Source: Clostridium algoriphilum
GTDB taxonomy: Bacteria; Bacillota; Clostridia; Clostridiales; Clostridiaceae
Reading direction: 5' to 3'
NCBI RefSeq assembly: GCF_020443705.1
Contig: NZ_JAIZZK010000012.1
Location: 1-64,000, forward strand
DNA: 64,000 bases
The translations under genes were made by a program, and so were the position numbers. Below, piece by piece: positions 54,325-63,141 of this stretch. The notes beneath the pieces are model-generated. The model was not told the origin of the DNA, made no database searches, and saw only the letters and a program-made list of their open reading frames with translations. The first letter of the stretch is position 1. Every line of letters starts with the position of its first letter.

Positions 54325-54954
54325 TTACTCATATTTCTGTAGCAATCTAAGCACTTCAACAGATGCATTAAATCTTCTCTGAACATCATCACAGTCCATA
54401 GCATTTTTTATATTTTCTATAGCCTTTGGCAACATTTTTTTCAAATTTTCCTGTAAATTAATATTCTCACTGGCAGGTTCAGTTTCAAACAAAAATGACT
54501 TAAATTCATCTATACCATGTCTTAAATGTGCAACATAATTTTGTGCACCTAAGGATTTTCGAACAGCATCTGGCAAACTAGTCCTGCTAATAGGCTTCTC
54601 CTTATTAATAAATTCAACTTTCCTTTGATGAGGATAACCATCTTCTACCTTTGTTGCATCATAATAGTATGGACCTGTAACTTTCGCTATGTATATTTTA
54701 TCTCCATAGGGTATGATACATAGATCGTCAACCTGAATATTATTTACAAAATGGTTTATAACACCAAGCGTTACATTTGAGCAAGAATAGTTATTTCTAG
54801 AAAGCTCTGTAAAGATTTCGCTTTTTGGCATGCTTGTTAAGTCAAGTAATTTGCCCCACCCTATTGCAATTATGTCGTTTTCTAAATACTCTTTTAACCG
54901 ATTAGTGTTATCAGGATTAGTTCGTACTAACCATAAATTATTAAAATCTAACAT
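54325..54954 (-). CDS. PUA/EVE-like domain protein (Mrr/McrB N-domain type)
   Basis: About 209 residues. The N-terminal 130 residues resemble the stand-alone domain found at the N-terminus of some restriction-like proteins: NLWLVRTN, NDIIAIGWGKLLDLT, VDDLCIIPYGDKIYIAKVTG, YYYD and YPHQRKVEFI. Such PUA-superfamily domains can bind modified bases. The remaining part is a helical tail (QENLKKMLPKAIENIKNAM) of unknown role. No nuclease domain is present or adjacent. ATG at 54954 has GGGGGT 6 bp upstream. An unusual cluster of short repeats lies upstream (54970-55110). Family placement is from pattern memory. Confidence 0.65.
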   Translation of the reverse strand: MLDFNNLWLVRTNPDNTNRLKEYLENDIIAIGWGKLLDLTSMPKSEIFTELSRNNYSCSNVTLGVINHFVNNIQVDDLCIIPYGDKIYIAKVTGPYYYDATKVEDGYPHQRKVEFINKEKPISRTSLPDAVRKSLGAQNYVAHLRHGIDEFKSFLFETEPASENINLQENLKKMLPKAIENIKNAMDCDDVQRRFNASVEVLRLLQKYE

Positions 54955-54969
54955 TATAACCCCCATAAT

Positions 54970-55110
54970 ATTTAGTTGTATAAAGATGCTGTAGTTCTAT
55001 ATTTTATTAATATACTAATATTATACAACTAAATAGACTAAAAGTCAACTAATAGTCAACTAATAGTCAACTAAAATTGACTAAATCGACTCAATAGTTA
55101 ATTTTAGTTA
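54970..55110. promoter_or_regulatory. Repeat-rich upstream region of the PUA-like gene
   Basis: Contains a perfect 14-bp inverted pair, ATTTAGTTGTATAA (54970-54983) and TTATACAACTAAAT (55021-55034), then three tandem 11-mers AGTCAACTAAT (55043-55073; the third is shortened) and related GACTAAA and TAGTTAA words. This looks like a multi-site operator. Confidence 0.6.
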
Positions 55111-55160
55111 AATTTTAGTTGGTAAAACTTCTGTATAGTTAAAAGTATTTAATGCGTAAA

Positions 55161-55190
55161 AAAAACAGGAGCTAGAACTCCTGGTTTTTT
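55161..55190 (-). terminator. Terminator after the GT2 gene
   Basis: CAGGAG/CTCCTG stem, 6-nt loop, T-run on both strands. It lies at the GT2 stop codon. Confidence 0.8.
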
Positions 55191-56188
55191 TATTTACGTG
55201 AAACTAATTTTATATAGATATTAAAAGATTTAACTATTAAACTTGGATCAAAATCATTTATTTTACTAAGGAACCTATCTTTTTTAATAATCCTATTAAA
55301 ATACCGATTTTTTCTATAGTCATTAAAATTGACCCTCATGTAATCTCTAATTTCATATAAACGATCAATTTGAGGTATATCATAATTAGCTAAACATATC
55401 TTTATTGTATTAATGTAGTACAGCTCTGAGAATCTAAATTCAACCTCTTCTTTAAACTCTTCATACAACCCATCTTTTTTAAATCCTTCTAATAAAATAA
55501 TTGAAGTTCTTAACCTGTCAAAATGATGGGGTGAATTTTTCGTTGTTGTGGTTGATACAAGATTTTTAAAATAATAGTATAAAGGCTCGTTAACCTTCTC
55601 AAGTTTCTTTGCGTGTACAAGAAGTAGTGGAACTACAGGATTATCTTCATAAGATAATTTTTCTGGAAACCTTATATTATTATCTATAAATAATGACGTT
55701 TTAAATATCTTAGTCCACATTCTCCCACTATGAAGTATTAAACCTTTCTTTTGCATACTAGTTAATTCACCTAGTTGATCAGGCATATTACTTGTAACAG
55801 TAGTTAATACATTATTGCCGTCTGAGACATGATAGTCACTATCTACAACATCGCTCTTGGTAACACTAGCTTTAGAGTATAGCTTTTCGTACATTTCTAG
55901 ATGTACCCAATCATCCGAATCAACAAATCCTATGTATTCACCTTTTGCTATATCAATTCCTAAATTTCTTGCTCCACCTTGCTTTAGATTTATAGGTGAA
56001 TCTATTACTTTTATTGTATTATATTTATTTTCATATTCTCTCATTACTTTAAGACTATTATCAGTTGATGCATCATTAATTATAATAATTTCAATATCTT
56101 TTAAACTTTGATTAACTAAAGAATCTAGACATCTATTTAAATATTTTTCTACATTATAAACAGGAACAATAACACTTACTTTTGGCAT
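55190..56188 (-). CDS. Family 2 glycosyltransferase
   Basis: About 332 residues: VSVIVPVYNVEKYLNRCLDS, IIIINDASTDNS, GGARNLGIDIAKGEYIGF and VDSDDWVH, a standard GT-A transferase. ATG at 56188 is chosen for its GGGAGG site 8 bp upstream. That site is inside the 3' arm of the terminator hairpin at 56191, so translation may depend on how the RNA folds. It follows the second galU; a monocistronic gene or a read-through product of galU. Confidence 0.9.
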   Translation of the reverse strand: MPKVSVIVPVYNVEKYLNRCLDSLVNQSLKDIEIIIINDASTDNSLKVMREYENKYNTIKVIDSPINLKQGGARNLGIDIAKGEYIGFVDSDDWVHLEMYEKLYSKASVTKSDVVDSDYHVSDGNNVLTTVTSNMPDQLGELTSMQKKGLILHSGRMWTKIFKTSLFIDNNIRFPEKLSYEDNPVVPLLLVHAKKLEKVNEPLYYYFKNLVSTTTTKNSPHHFDRLRTSIILLEGFKKDGLYEEFKEEVEFRFSELYYINTIKICLANYDIPQIDRLYEIRDYMRVNFNDYRKNRYFNRIIKKDRFLSKINDFDPSLIVKSFNIYIKLVSRK

Positions 56189-56190
56189 AT

Positions 56191-56241
56191 AAAAAGCCTC
56201 CCTTACATGCATTATTATATCATACAAAAGGGAGGCTTTTT
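56191..56241 (-). terminator. Terminator of galU overlapping the next ribosome binding site
   Basis: AAAAAGCCTCCCTT and AAGGGAGGCTTTTT, perfect 14-bp arms around a 23-nt loop, ending in five T on the minus strand. The GGGAGG of its 3' arm is the ribosome binding site of the GT2 gene starting at 56188. Confidence 0.85.
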
Positions 56242-56257
56242 AAATTATAATGATATA

Positions 56258-57166
56258 TTATTTAGTACAAGCAACTTCATCATATAGGCCACTAAAGTTA
56301 TCATTGCTTTTTAAAGTTTGAAGATATTCCATGAATGGAACTTTTAACTCATCTCTTTTCAAAGCGAATTCAACTGTTGCCTGTAAAAATCCTAATTTAT
56401 CACCTACATCATATCTACGGCCTTCAAATATATATGCGTACATATCTTGTCTTGCTATTAATGTCTTAAGAGCATCAGTTAATTGAATTTCGCCGCCTTT
56501 GCCAGGTTTTGTATTATCCAATATATCAAATATCTCAGGGGTTATTATATATCTACCAAGTATAGCTACATTTGATGGTGCTATATCTACTCCAGGTTTT
56601 TCAACAAGATTATTTACTTTATAAACCCTATCACTAATTTGAACTCCATCAACTATGCCATATTTATCAACATTTTCCTTTGCTACTTCTTGAACTCCTA
56701 AGATTGTTGTATTCTTTTCTTCAAAACAATCCATAAGTTGCTTTAAACATGGAGTTTTAGCATCAACTATATCATCACCTAGCATAACAGCAAAAGGTTC
56801 ATTACCTACAAAAGCCCTAGCACAATTAATAGCATGTCCAAGTCCTTTAGGTTCCTTTTGTCTTATAAAGTATATATTTACCATGTTTGATATATCTCTA
56901 ACCTGTTTAAGTAGATTATCCTTATGTTTATTTTCAAGCTCTAGTTCAAGTTCTAATGATTTATCAAAGTGATCTTCAATAGATTTTTTATTTCTCCCTG
57001 TAATTATTAATATTTCCTCTATACCAGCCGCAATAGCTTCCTCGATAATATATTGCATTGTAGGCTTATCAACTATAGGTAACATTTCTTTAGGTAGTGC
57101 CTTTGTTGCAGGTAAAAAACGTGTTCCAAGTCCTGCTGCTGGTATAATTGCTTTCTTAACTTTCAT
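56258..57166 (-). CDS. galU: UTP-glucose-1-phosphate uridylyltransferase, copy 2
   Basis: 302 residues, nearly the same protein as at 31372 over most of its length; the differences include the C-terminal end (SGLYDEVACTK). AAGLGTRFLPATKALPKEML, MLGDDIVDA and EGRRYDVGDK are conserved, so it should be active. An AGGAG site precedes the ATG and an extended -10 candidate lies upstream. UDP-glucose supply is thus doubled in this window. Confidence 0.95.
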   Translation of the reverse strand: MKVKKAIIPAAGLGTRFLPATKALPKEMLPIVDKPTMQYIIEEAIAAGIEEILIITGRNKKSIEDHFDKSLELELELENKHKDNLLKQVRDISNMVNIYFIRQKEPKGLGHAINCARAFVGNEPFAVMLGDDIVDAKTPCLKQLMDCFEEKNTTILGVQEVAKENVDKYGIVDGVQISDRVYKVNNLVEKPGVDIAPSNVAILGRYIITPEIFDILDNTKPGKGGEIQLTDALKTLIARQDMYAYIFEGRRYDVGDKLGFLQATVEFALKRDELKVPFMEYLQTLKSNDNFSGLYDEVACTK

Positions 57167-57236
57167 AATTAAAAATCTCCTCTTATGTTATATGTCTTTT
57201 TACTCTCAGTATATTACGTACTTTCCTATAAATTCT

Positions 57237-57245
57237 ATTATAACA
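57237..57245 (-). promoter_or_regulatory. Extended -10 candidate of galU copy 2
   Basis: On the minus strand TGTTATAAT, an extended -10 (TGnTATAAT), about 70 bp upstream of the galU start. The -35 is weak. Confidence 0.35.
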
Positions 57246-57295
57246 TTAAATTCCAACAAAATTAGTAAATGTTTGTAAAAATATTGTAAAAATAT

Positions 57296-59197
57296 CTACT
57301 TTCTCATTTTAAGGAGTACTTTACCATTCTTTTTCTGCACATAATAAAGCGTATCATGTTTTATAGATTTAATTCCACCTTCAAATATTTTTCCATAAGT
57401 TTTATTAAAGACATCATTTGTTCTAAATATATACACATAAGTGTATTGGCTTCTTAGTTGCTCCTCCCATCCCTTTAAATCAACATCTTTAGTCCAAATA
57501 TCGCCCTTATAATAAGGTTTCCCAATACTTGATGTGGATGGGGCGTTAGTTCTTATAGGGGTTATAAGATATCTACTCACCCAATAATTATATCCGTTGT
57601 TTGCTACAGAAATAATATACATCTTATCTGTTTTAAGCTTCAGAGGCCGCTTTATCTTTGTTATAGGCACAAATTTTTGACGCATCTTAACTGTATTTTT
57701 ACTATTGCTTGGTGCGAATAAAGTAATATCTGCAATTGGGGTTATTTTTATAATTAACAATAATGATAATAATATGCCCATAGAACATGATATTTTAAAT
57801 TTTGCATCTCTCGTTCCTTCTTTTAGACATATAACTACAACGAAGAATATTAAGGCTCCTAGAAGGTAAGTGCTCATATACCTTGAATAAGATGCTAAAT
57901 GTGTAGCTTCTTCTACTGAAAAAGTAAACACATATAATATTAATAGAGATGCACTGTAAATAATTGCTCCTATAAGTATAGTTACAGTTACTACTTTATA
58001 TCTATTTTTTTCCCCATCAATACAAACAAATTTAATTAGTATAATAGAGATTGTCAGTAACAACGCTATCCACCCAATATACGATAATCGAATTATAGAG
58101 TTAGTTAAAATCTGATCAGATAGAAAATAAAAAAAGTTTTTTATTGTTTCTATTTGATAGTCTGGAGCATTTGCCGTAAATAATCTTTTTATGCTTTGAA
58201 ATCCAATTACACTTGTATTCCAAGATGAATCTGTTTTTGTAACTTTAAGATAATTAGACCAGGACAATTTTGAAATCAGTGTAAATATTATAGGACATAT
58301 TACTATAACTGTTCTTATAATTATATGGATTATTTTATCAGACTTAATGTATAACATTAATTCCTTTCTTTGTATGAGTAATATATCTATAGAAATTATT
58401 ACAATAGCTATAATTGCTAAACCAAAGCCTGAGGCTTTCGTAATTGTTATCGTAAATAATGCTAAACTTATATAAATAAATTTAAAAGCACTCATTTTAT
58501 TGACATAATAATTAATGAGAATACCTGCAAACATAACTCCAAGTATTGCGTCTACTAATATATTGGTATAAAAATCCTGAAAAAACGCCAAAGGCAAAAC
58601 TAATACCAATATAAGTCTAATAACTATTATACCAGGGTTTTTCCATCGTACATTCCTAAAAATAGGTAACATTAGTGAAAAATATAATATGTTCATAGCT
58701 CTATATAAGTTACCCTCGGCATAACCTTTAGATACTTTTATCCAAAAGTATTCAAATAATGCAGTTGCAGGTGGATACCCCTTAAATACAGTAGTTGATG
58801 CTGGGTGATTACTTAGAGCATCAAATATCTGCATATTTTTAACTACAAGACCCCAATGTGTAAATTCATCCCAAGATATAAGCATTCTTCCTCTTTGTGC
58901 CCACCATGCTACTACAAAAAATAGAATAAACATTACAAATCCAGGTGTTAAGATATTTCTTATAAATCTTTTCATATTAATACAAATGTATAAGCAACAT
59001 AAAAAGGCACTAATTATCCCAATTGCAATTACAATGTCTACGCCCCTTTTTAATTCGCCCGATATTCCATAAAAATATAAGATAAAAATTATAAAAAAGA
59101 TCCATAATGACAAAGTTTCTTCAAATTTTCTGTTAAATATCATGGATAATATCGCAGCGCCAGAGCATAACACTGCAAACATGAATATCAAATACAT
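57296..59197 (-). CDS. Polytopic membrane protein, putative GT-C glycosyltransferase
   Basis: 633 residues with about 12-13 transmembrane spans and a C-terminal extracytoplasmic part of about 130 residues. The first large outer loop has LISWDEFTHWGLVVKNMQIF, an acidic motif like the catalytic loop of GT-C enzymes that use polyprenyl-linked sugars. It lies downstream of the GT2-GtrA gene, a frequent partner that makes or flips the lipid-linked sugar. A GGAAGGAG site precedes the ATG. Role as an outer-face decorating transferase is inferred. Confidence 0.7.
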   Translation of the reverse strand: MYLIFMFAVLCSGAAILSMIFNRKFEETLSLWIFFIIFILYFYGISGELKRGVDIVIAIGIISAFLCCLYICINMKRFIRNILTPGFVMFILFFVVAWWAQRGRMLISWDEFTHWGLVVKNMQIFDALSNHPASTTVFKGYPPATALFEYFWIKVSKGYAEGNLYRAMNILYFSLMLPIFRNVRWKNPGIIVIRLILVLVLPLAFFQDFYTNILVDAILGVMFAGILINYYVNKMSAFKFIYISLALFTITITKASGFGLAIIAIVIISIDILLIQRKELMLYIKSDKIIHIIIRTVIVICPIIFTLISKLSWSNYLKVTKTDSSWNTSVIGFQSIKRLFTANAPDYQIETIKNFFYFLSDQILTNSIIRLSYIGWIALLLTISIILIKFVCIDGEKNRYKVVTVTILIGAIIYSASLLILYVFTFSVEEATHLASYSRYMSTYLLGALIFFVVVICLKEGTRDAKFKISCSMGILLSLLLIIKITPIADITLFAPSNSKNTVKMRQKFVPITKIKRPLKLKTDKMYIISVANNGYNYWVSRYLITPIRTNAPSTSSIGKPYYKGDIWTKDVDLKGWEEQLRSQYTYVYIFRTNDVFNKTYGKIFEGGIKSIKHDTLYYVQKKNGKVLLKMRK

Positions 59198-59227
59198 ATA
59201 TTTATAACTCCTTCCAAATTAAACATA

Positions 59228-60319
59228 TTATAAACTTTCTAAATCATATTTTTTACTGAAAACCCATTCCTTTTGAACTTTGAAACTCATAACAGACAAA
59301 ACACCATCTATTATAACTTTTATAAAAATTTGAGATCCCTTGAAAACAAACCAAGTAGCAGATACACTTAGTCCAGACATTAACATAAGTACTGAGCATA
59401 ATACATAATATCTATATATCGCTAATCTATCCGGAGTTTTGTGATTAAATACTGCATTTTTGTTTGCATTATAATTAAATAATGATGATATAATTCGAGC
59501 AACAATAGTTGATATTATAATAAAATATTCCGGTGTAAATCTATAAAATAATTTTGTAAACATTGAAAATAAAAAGATATCCAATATAAAAGATAAAAAG
59601 GATGATGACATAAATTTAAGAAAAACCCCATAAATCTTCATTGAATCTATAAGTGGATTAAAATGAGATGACTTATTTTCTTCTATATAAATAGTATCAA
59701 TGAAAACTTCATCAATCTCAATATCTTGATTTCTGCATTCGAGTAACATATTAGTTTCATATTCAAATCTATCTCCATGAACACTCATTAATTTATATGC
59801 AAAATTATAGGAAATAGCTCTTAACCCAGTTTGGGTATCACTTATTTTTAAACCAGTAAGGAAACCAAACAATTTTCTTGTTAATATATTCCCAAATCTA
59901 CTCCTGAAAGGAATGTTTGATTCTGAAAAGTTCCTAGAACCTAATATAAGCTTATGAGGATTTTCTATTAACCTTTGTGAAACTTTTATGATATCAGAAA
60001 TATTATGTTGACCGTCAGCATCAGCTGTTACTATACCAATGCATCCACTACAATTGTTTAAAAAATAATTAAACCCAGATTTAAGTGCTACCCCTTTTCC
60101 CATATTTACAGCATGAACCAATACATGACATTGCTTCTTTAGCTTAAGATGGTTAAAAATCGATCTACATTCCTCACTACTGCCATCATCTACTACGCTA
60201 ATATTTTGAAAACCTGCTTTTATAAGATCCTCTACTAAGACTGTCAATTTTTTATCTGGATTAAAAGCTGGTATCAGAACTGAAATATTGTTGAATACAT
60301 CTACTTTGTCCTCATTCAT
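59228..60319 (-). CDS. GT2 (DPM1-like) glycosyltransferase fused to GtrA domain
   Basis: 363 residues. The N-terminal GT-A domain (ISVLIPAFNPDKKLTVLVED, VVDDGSS, NMGKGVALKSGFNYF, TADADGQH, LGSRNF, DTQTGLRAI) is of the dolichyl/polyprenyl-phosphate sugar synthase type. It is followed by a four-span GtrA domain (about 230-355, with SSLFNYNANKNAVF). The fusion makes a polyprenyl-phosphate sugar and presents it across the membrane for a GT-C transferase, fitting the gene at 57296. An AAGGAG site precedes the ATG. Confidence 0.92.
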   Translation of the reverse strand: MNEDKVDVFNNISVLIPAFNPDKKLTVLVEDLIKAGFQNISVVDDGSSEECRSIFNHLKLKKQCHVLVHAVNMGKGVALKSGFNYFLNNCSGCIGIVTADADGQHNISDIIKVSQRLIENPHKLILGSRNFSESNIPFRSRFGNILTRKLFGFLTGLKISDTQTGLRAISYNFAYKLMSVHGDRFEYETNMLLECRNQDIEIDEVFIDTIYIEENKSSHFNPLIDSMKIYGVFLKFMSSSFLSFILDIFLFSMFTKLFYRFTPEYFIIISTIVARIISSLFNYNANKNAVFNHKTPDRLAIYRYYVLCSVLMLMSGLSVSATWFVFKGSQIFIKVIIDGVLSVMSFKVQKEWVFSKKYDLESL

Positions 60320-60379
60320 GTCACATTCTCCTTATATATCTTTTGTATTATATAACTAAAACTTTGTACCCGCCAAAAA

Positions 60380-60411
60380 GACCGAAATACATTTCACTGC
60401 AATTCGGTAGT
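60380..60411. repeat. REP-like hairpin, copy D (solitary)
   Basis: ACCGAA/TTCGGT arms with TGCAATTCGGTAGT at the end, related to copies A, B and C, but about 51 kb away and without a RAYT gene nearby. Confidence 0.6.
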
Positions 60412-60461
60412 CATCTTATTATTAATTTAGGTGATTTATTATAGCTTGTACTCATTAGTAC

Positions 60462-60520
60462 ATTACTATTATTACTATTATTACTATTATTACTATTATT
60501 ACTATTGTTACTATTGTTAC
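60462..60520. repeat. 9-bp minisatellite
   Basis: About 6.5 copies of ATTACTATT, the last ones with GTTACTATT. It is in the noncoding gap between the flippase and GT2-GtrA genes. Confidence 0.85.
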
Positions 60521-60610
60521 CATAATTCATATTATACCATTAAATTTTAACAATTTTCTAATCATAGCAAAATATTGTGAAACAAACACCCTAAAAAATT
60601 TAGACGAAAT

Positions 60611-60639
60611 AAATCCCTACACCTTTGATGTAGGGATTT
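60611..60639 (-). terminator. Terminator after the third flippase
   Basis: AAATCCCTAC/GTAGGGATTT perfect 10-bp stem with a 9-nt loop and T-rich flank, 16 bp after the flippase stop on the minus strand. Confidence 0.8.
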
Positions 60640-60654
60640 ATATATATATATAAT

Positions 60655-62094
60655 TTAAAGACCACTGCTCGATAATATACTTTTTATTGAAAACTTTATA
60701 TCGCGGTAATATAACACTCCCGTTAATATAATCATTAATAAGCTATAGTAGGCAATATTTAAGTTAAAGAGACCAATAGCTATACTTATAATCGTATATA
60801 TTACAAATTTTAGATATATTTTGAGCACATTTTTTATGTATCCTTTGTCTATATCCAATATCCACATATATATTATATACTGAATTATAGAGTACACAAC
60901 GTTTGTGATTAGCGTTGCCAGGCAAACTCCTATTATACCAAAACCAAGTTTTATGAAAATCAGGTTAAATGCAACTGCAAGTATTACGGTTGCTCCCTGA
61001 AGGTAAACTAGGTACATTTGTTTTTTATTAGATACAATAAAAACATTTGCAAAATAAGCTATTTGTGTTGCAACAACCCCAAATACTAAGATTCTATATA
61101 TGTTGATACTTACAAGATATTTTGGGACTACAATAAGAACGAATGGCTCTATTAATATTGCCCCAACCAAACATAAAACAACGCCAAAAGCTTCTATAAA
61201 CTTAGTATAATTTAATGTTTTCTTTACTATGTCTGCTTTCTTATAATTATTCTCAATATTTAAAGTCTTTATGGCTTTGGGATAGTATAAAAATAATACT
61301 GAGGTAATAAACACCAACGTACCATTAACAATCTGATTTGAAAATGTAAAATATCCTAGATCTGTATATCCTAAAAATTTAATAATTACTACTCTATCTA
61401 CTGTTGTTAATATATAAAACCCTAAATTATAGATTAGTAGTGGAATTCCAACTATTATTAAGTTCTTAAAGATTTCTGGATTAATCTTTAAATGTATTCT
61501 TTTGCTACTAAAATATCCAAAGAAAAAAACTATAAAATCCGCAACAGCCATTGCAAATAGGACTGAATATATTTTAAAGCTTTTTATAAAAATAACAATC
61601 AAAACAAAAGCTAACACATTATTTATAAGTTCTATATAATTTATCTTTCTAAACTTGTTAATTAATCTGAAATAATTAATATAAAACATTCTAAACTGCT
61701 CGAGTACTCCTATTATAAATACTAATAGTATATAAGTTCCTAATGGATCACGATATACAAATTTGCAGCCAATACCGACGAGTATTAATAATACAGATAA
61801 TATTAAGAGTGAAGTAAACGAGGTACTAATAACTTCTTTTGCTCTCTTTTGATCATCCCTGCTCTCGTATATTACATACTCTCGATTCATAGAATATAAT
61901 ATTCCTAAACTTGAATATGATATATAAGTTAATACTAGGAGCAAGTTTCCAAGGACTCCTAGAAGTTCCGGTCCAAGGACTCTAGCACTAATAATACCCT
62001 TCAAGAATACAATTATTAATGCGATGTATTTAATAGAAGAATATTTTAACAGCATAGATATTTTTTCGTTTTTGAGAATCTGCTTTAATTTCAT
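60655..62094 (-). CDS. wzx: Oligosaccharide flippase, Wzx type (third)
   Basis: 479 residues, about 14 spans, polysaccharide transporter family: YIALIIVFLKGIISARVLGP, ELLGVLGNLLLVLTYISYSS, FYILTTVDRVVIIKFLGYTD. Directly downstream of pseG and pseI, so it probably exports a pseudaminic-acid-containing unit or another glycan made in that region. A GGGGGG site precedes the ATG; a terminator follows. Confidence 0.9.
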   Translation of the reverse strand: MKLKQILKNEKISMLLKYSSIKYIALIIVFLKGIISARVLGPELLGVLGNLLLVLTYISYSSLGILYSMNREYVIYESRDDQKRAKEVISTSFTSLLILSVLLILVGIGCKFVYRDPLGTYILLVFIIGVLEQFRMFYINYFRLINKFRKINYIELINNVLAFVLIVIFIKSFKIYSVLFAMAVADFIVFFFGYFSSKRIHLKINPEIFKNLIIVGIPLLIYNLGFYILTTVDRVVIIKFLGYTDLGYFTFSNQIVNGTLVFITSVLFLYYPKAIKTLNIENNYKKADIVKKTLNYTKFIEAFGVVLCLVGAILIEPFVLIVVPKYLVSINIYRILVFGVVATQIAYFANVFIVSNKKQMYLVYLQGATVILAVAFNLIFIKLGFGIIGVCLATLITNVVYSIIQYIIYMWILDIDKGYIKNVLKIYLKFVIYTIISIAIGLFNLNIAYYSLLMIILTGVLYYRDIKFSIKSILSSSGL

Positions 62095-62132
62095 ATTATA
62101 TAGCCCCCCAACCTTAACTTTTCATAATACTA

Positions 62133-63128
62133 TTAAAACAATTTCTGGATCTCTATACATAACTTTTGGACACCATCTTTATTAATTTGTTTTATGGCGC
62201 TATTACTCATGTTATTTCTTAAATCAAACCCACTAATCCTATCAATGGCTTCTAAAACTTCACTTCTTTTTACCTTATCAAACCATCCTAGATTTATCAT
62301 ATAGCCGTTTTTGTGCATTTCTTTTGCGACGTCAACTTGATTATCTGCAAGTATAACCCCGAGTGTTGGTACCCCTAAGGCTCCTAGTTCATATAAAGTA
62401 CTACCAGCAGCTGTTATTGCGATATCGCATATTTTCATCATCTCAACCATATTAACATTGAAATATAATTTGATGTTATCTTTATTTTTTATTTCTTCTT
62501 TTATCTCATCAACTTTTGAGAATGAGGGACCAATAACTACATGAAAATTATAATCTAAATCTTTTATGTATTTTAATAACTTAAATGTAAAATTAGCAGG
62601 GTCTGCTCCTCCCATAGTAATTAGTATATCTTTAACATCAGTTTTTATTTTATTAGGTTCACACTCTCTAAACTCATCTCTTAACATAACATAATCAGTT
62701 CCTAGAAGGAGTGCTGTATCTTTGTTACATTTATATTTATAATTAAGCGCAGTAACATTCTGGTTAACCACAAAATCAACATTATAAAAGAATGCATTAA
62801 TGTCATCTATATATCCCGTTTTACTAAACATATCTTTAGTTTCATCAAAATAATCTTCATCAACATCGTAACTGTCAGTAATTAAGCAATCTGCATTGAT
62901 ATTCGCTAATTCATCTATTACATTATCCTCATTGATTAAAATTACTTCAAACCCTTCTTTTCTTACCTTGTTTATTCCATTTATATATTTTTCTGTTAAA
63001 GGCTTGTCTTTCCTGCACACATAAAAAACAGTATTAGCCTTAGCTAATTCTCTAGCTAAGACTAATGTTCTCATTATATGTCCCATTCCTATAACAGACC
63101 CACCATCAGCACGTATAGCAATTTTCAT
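62133..63128 (-). CDS. pseG: PseG: UDP-2,4-diacetamido-2,4,6-trideoxy-L-altrose hydrolase
   Basis: 331 residues with a GT-B-like fold. The N-terminal IAIRADGGSVIGMGHIMRTL contains the catalytic His of GxGHxxR, and ITMGGADPANFT and ITAAGSTLYELGALGVPT bind the nucleotide. PseG removes UDP in the fourth step of pseudaminic acid synthesis. It starts 13 bp after pseI. Steps before it (pseB, pseC, pseH) would lie beyond the right edge. Confidence 0.92.
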   Translation of the reverse strand: MKIAIRADGGSVIGMGHIMRTLVLARELAKANTVFYVCRKDKPLTEKYINGINKVRKEGFEVILINEDNVIDELANINADCLITDSYDVDEDYFDETKDMFSKTGYIDDINAFFYNVDFVVNQNVTALNYKYKCNKDTALLLGTDYVMLRDEFRECEPNKIKTDVKDILITMGGADPANFTFKLLKYIKDLDYNFHVVIGPSFSKVDEIKEEIKNKDNIKLYFNVNMVEMMKICDIAITAAGSTLYELGALGVPTLGVILADNQVDVAKEMHKNGYMINLGWFDKVKRSEVLEAIDRISGFDLRNNMSNSAIKQINKDGVQKLCIEIQKLF

Positions 63129-63141
63129 ATTTTATTCCTCA

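Noticed and set aside
55043-55073. Three tandem AGTCAACTAAT units as a CRISPR-like array
   Set aside because: The units are 11 bp, directly adjacent and without spacers, and no cas genes are near. It is better explained as a multi-site operator or simple tandem repeat.
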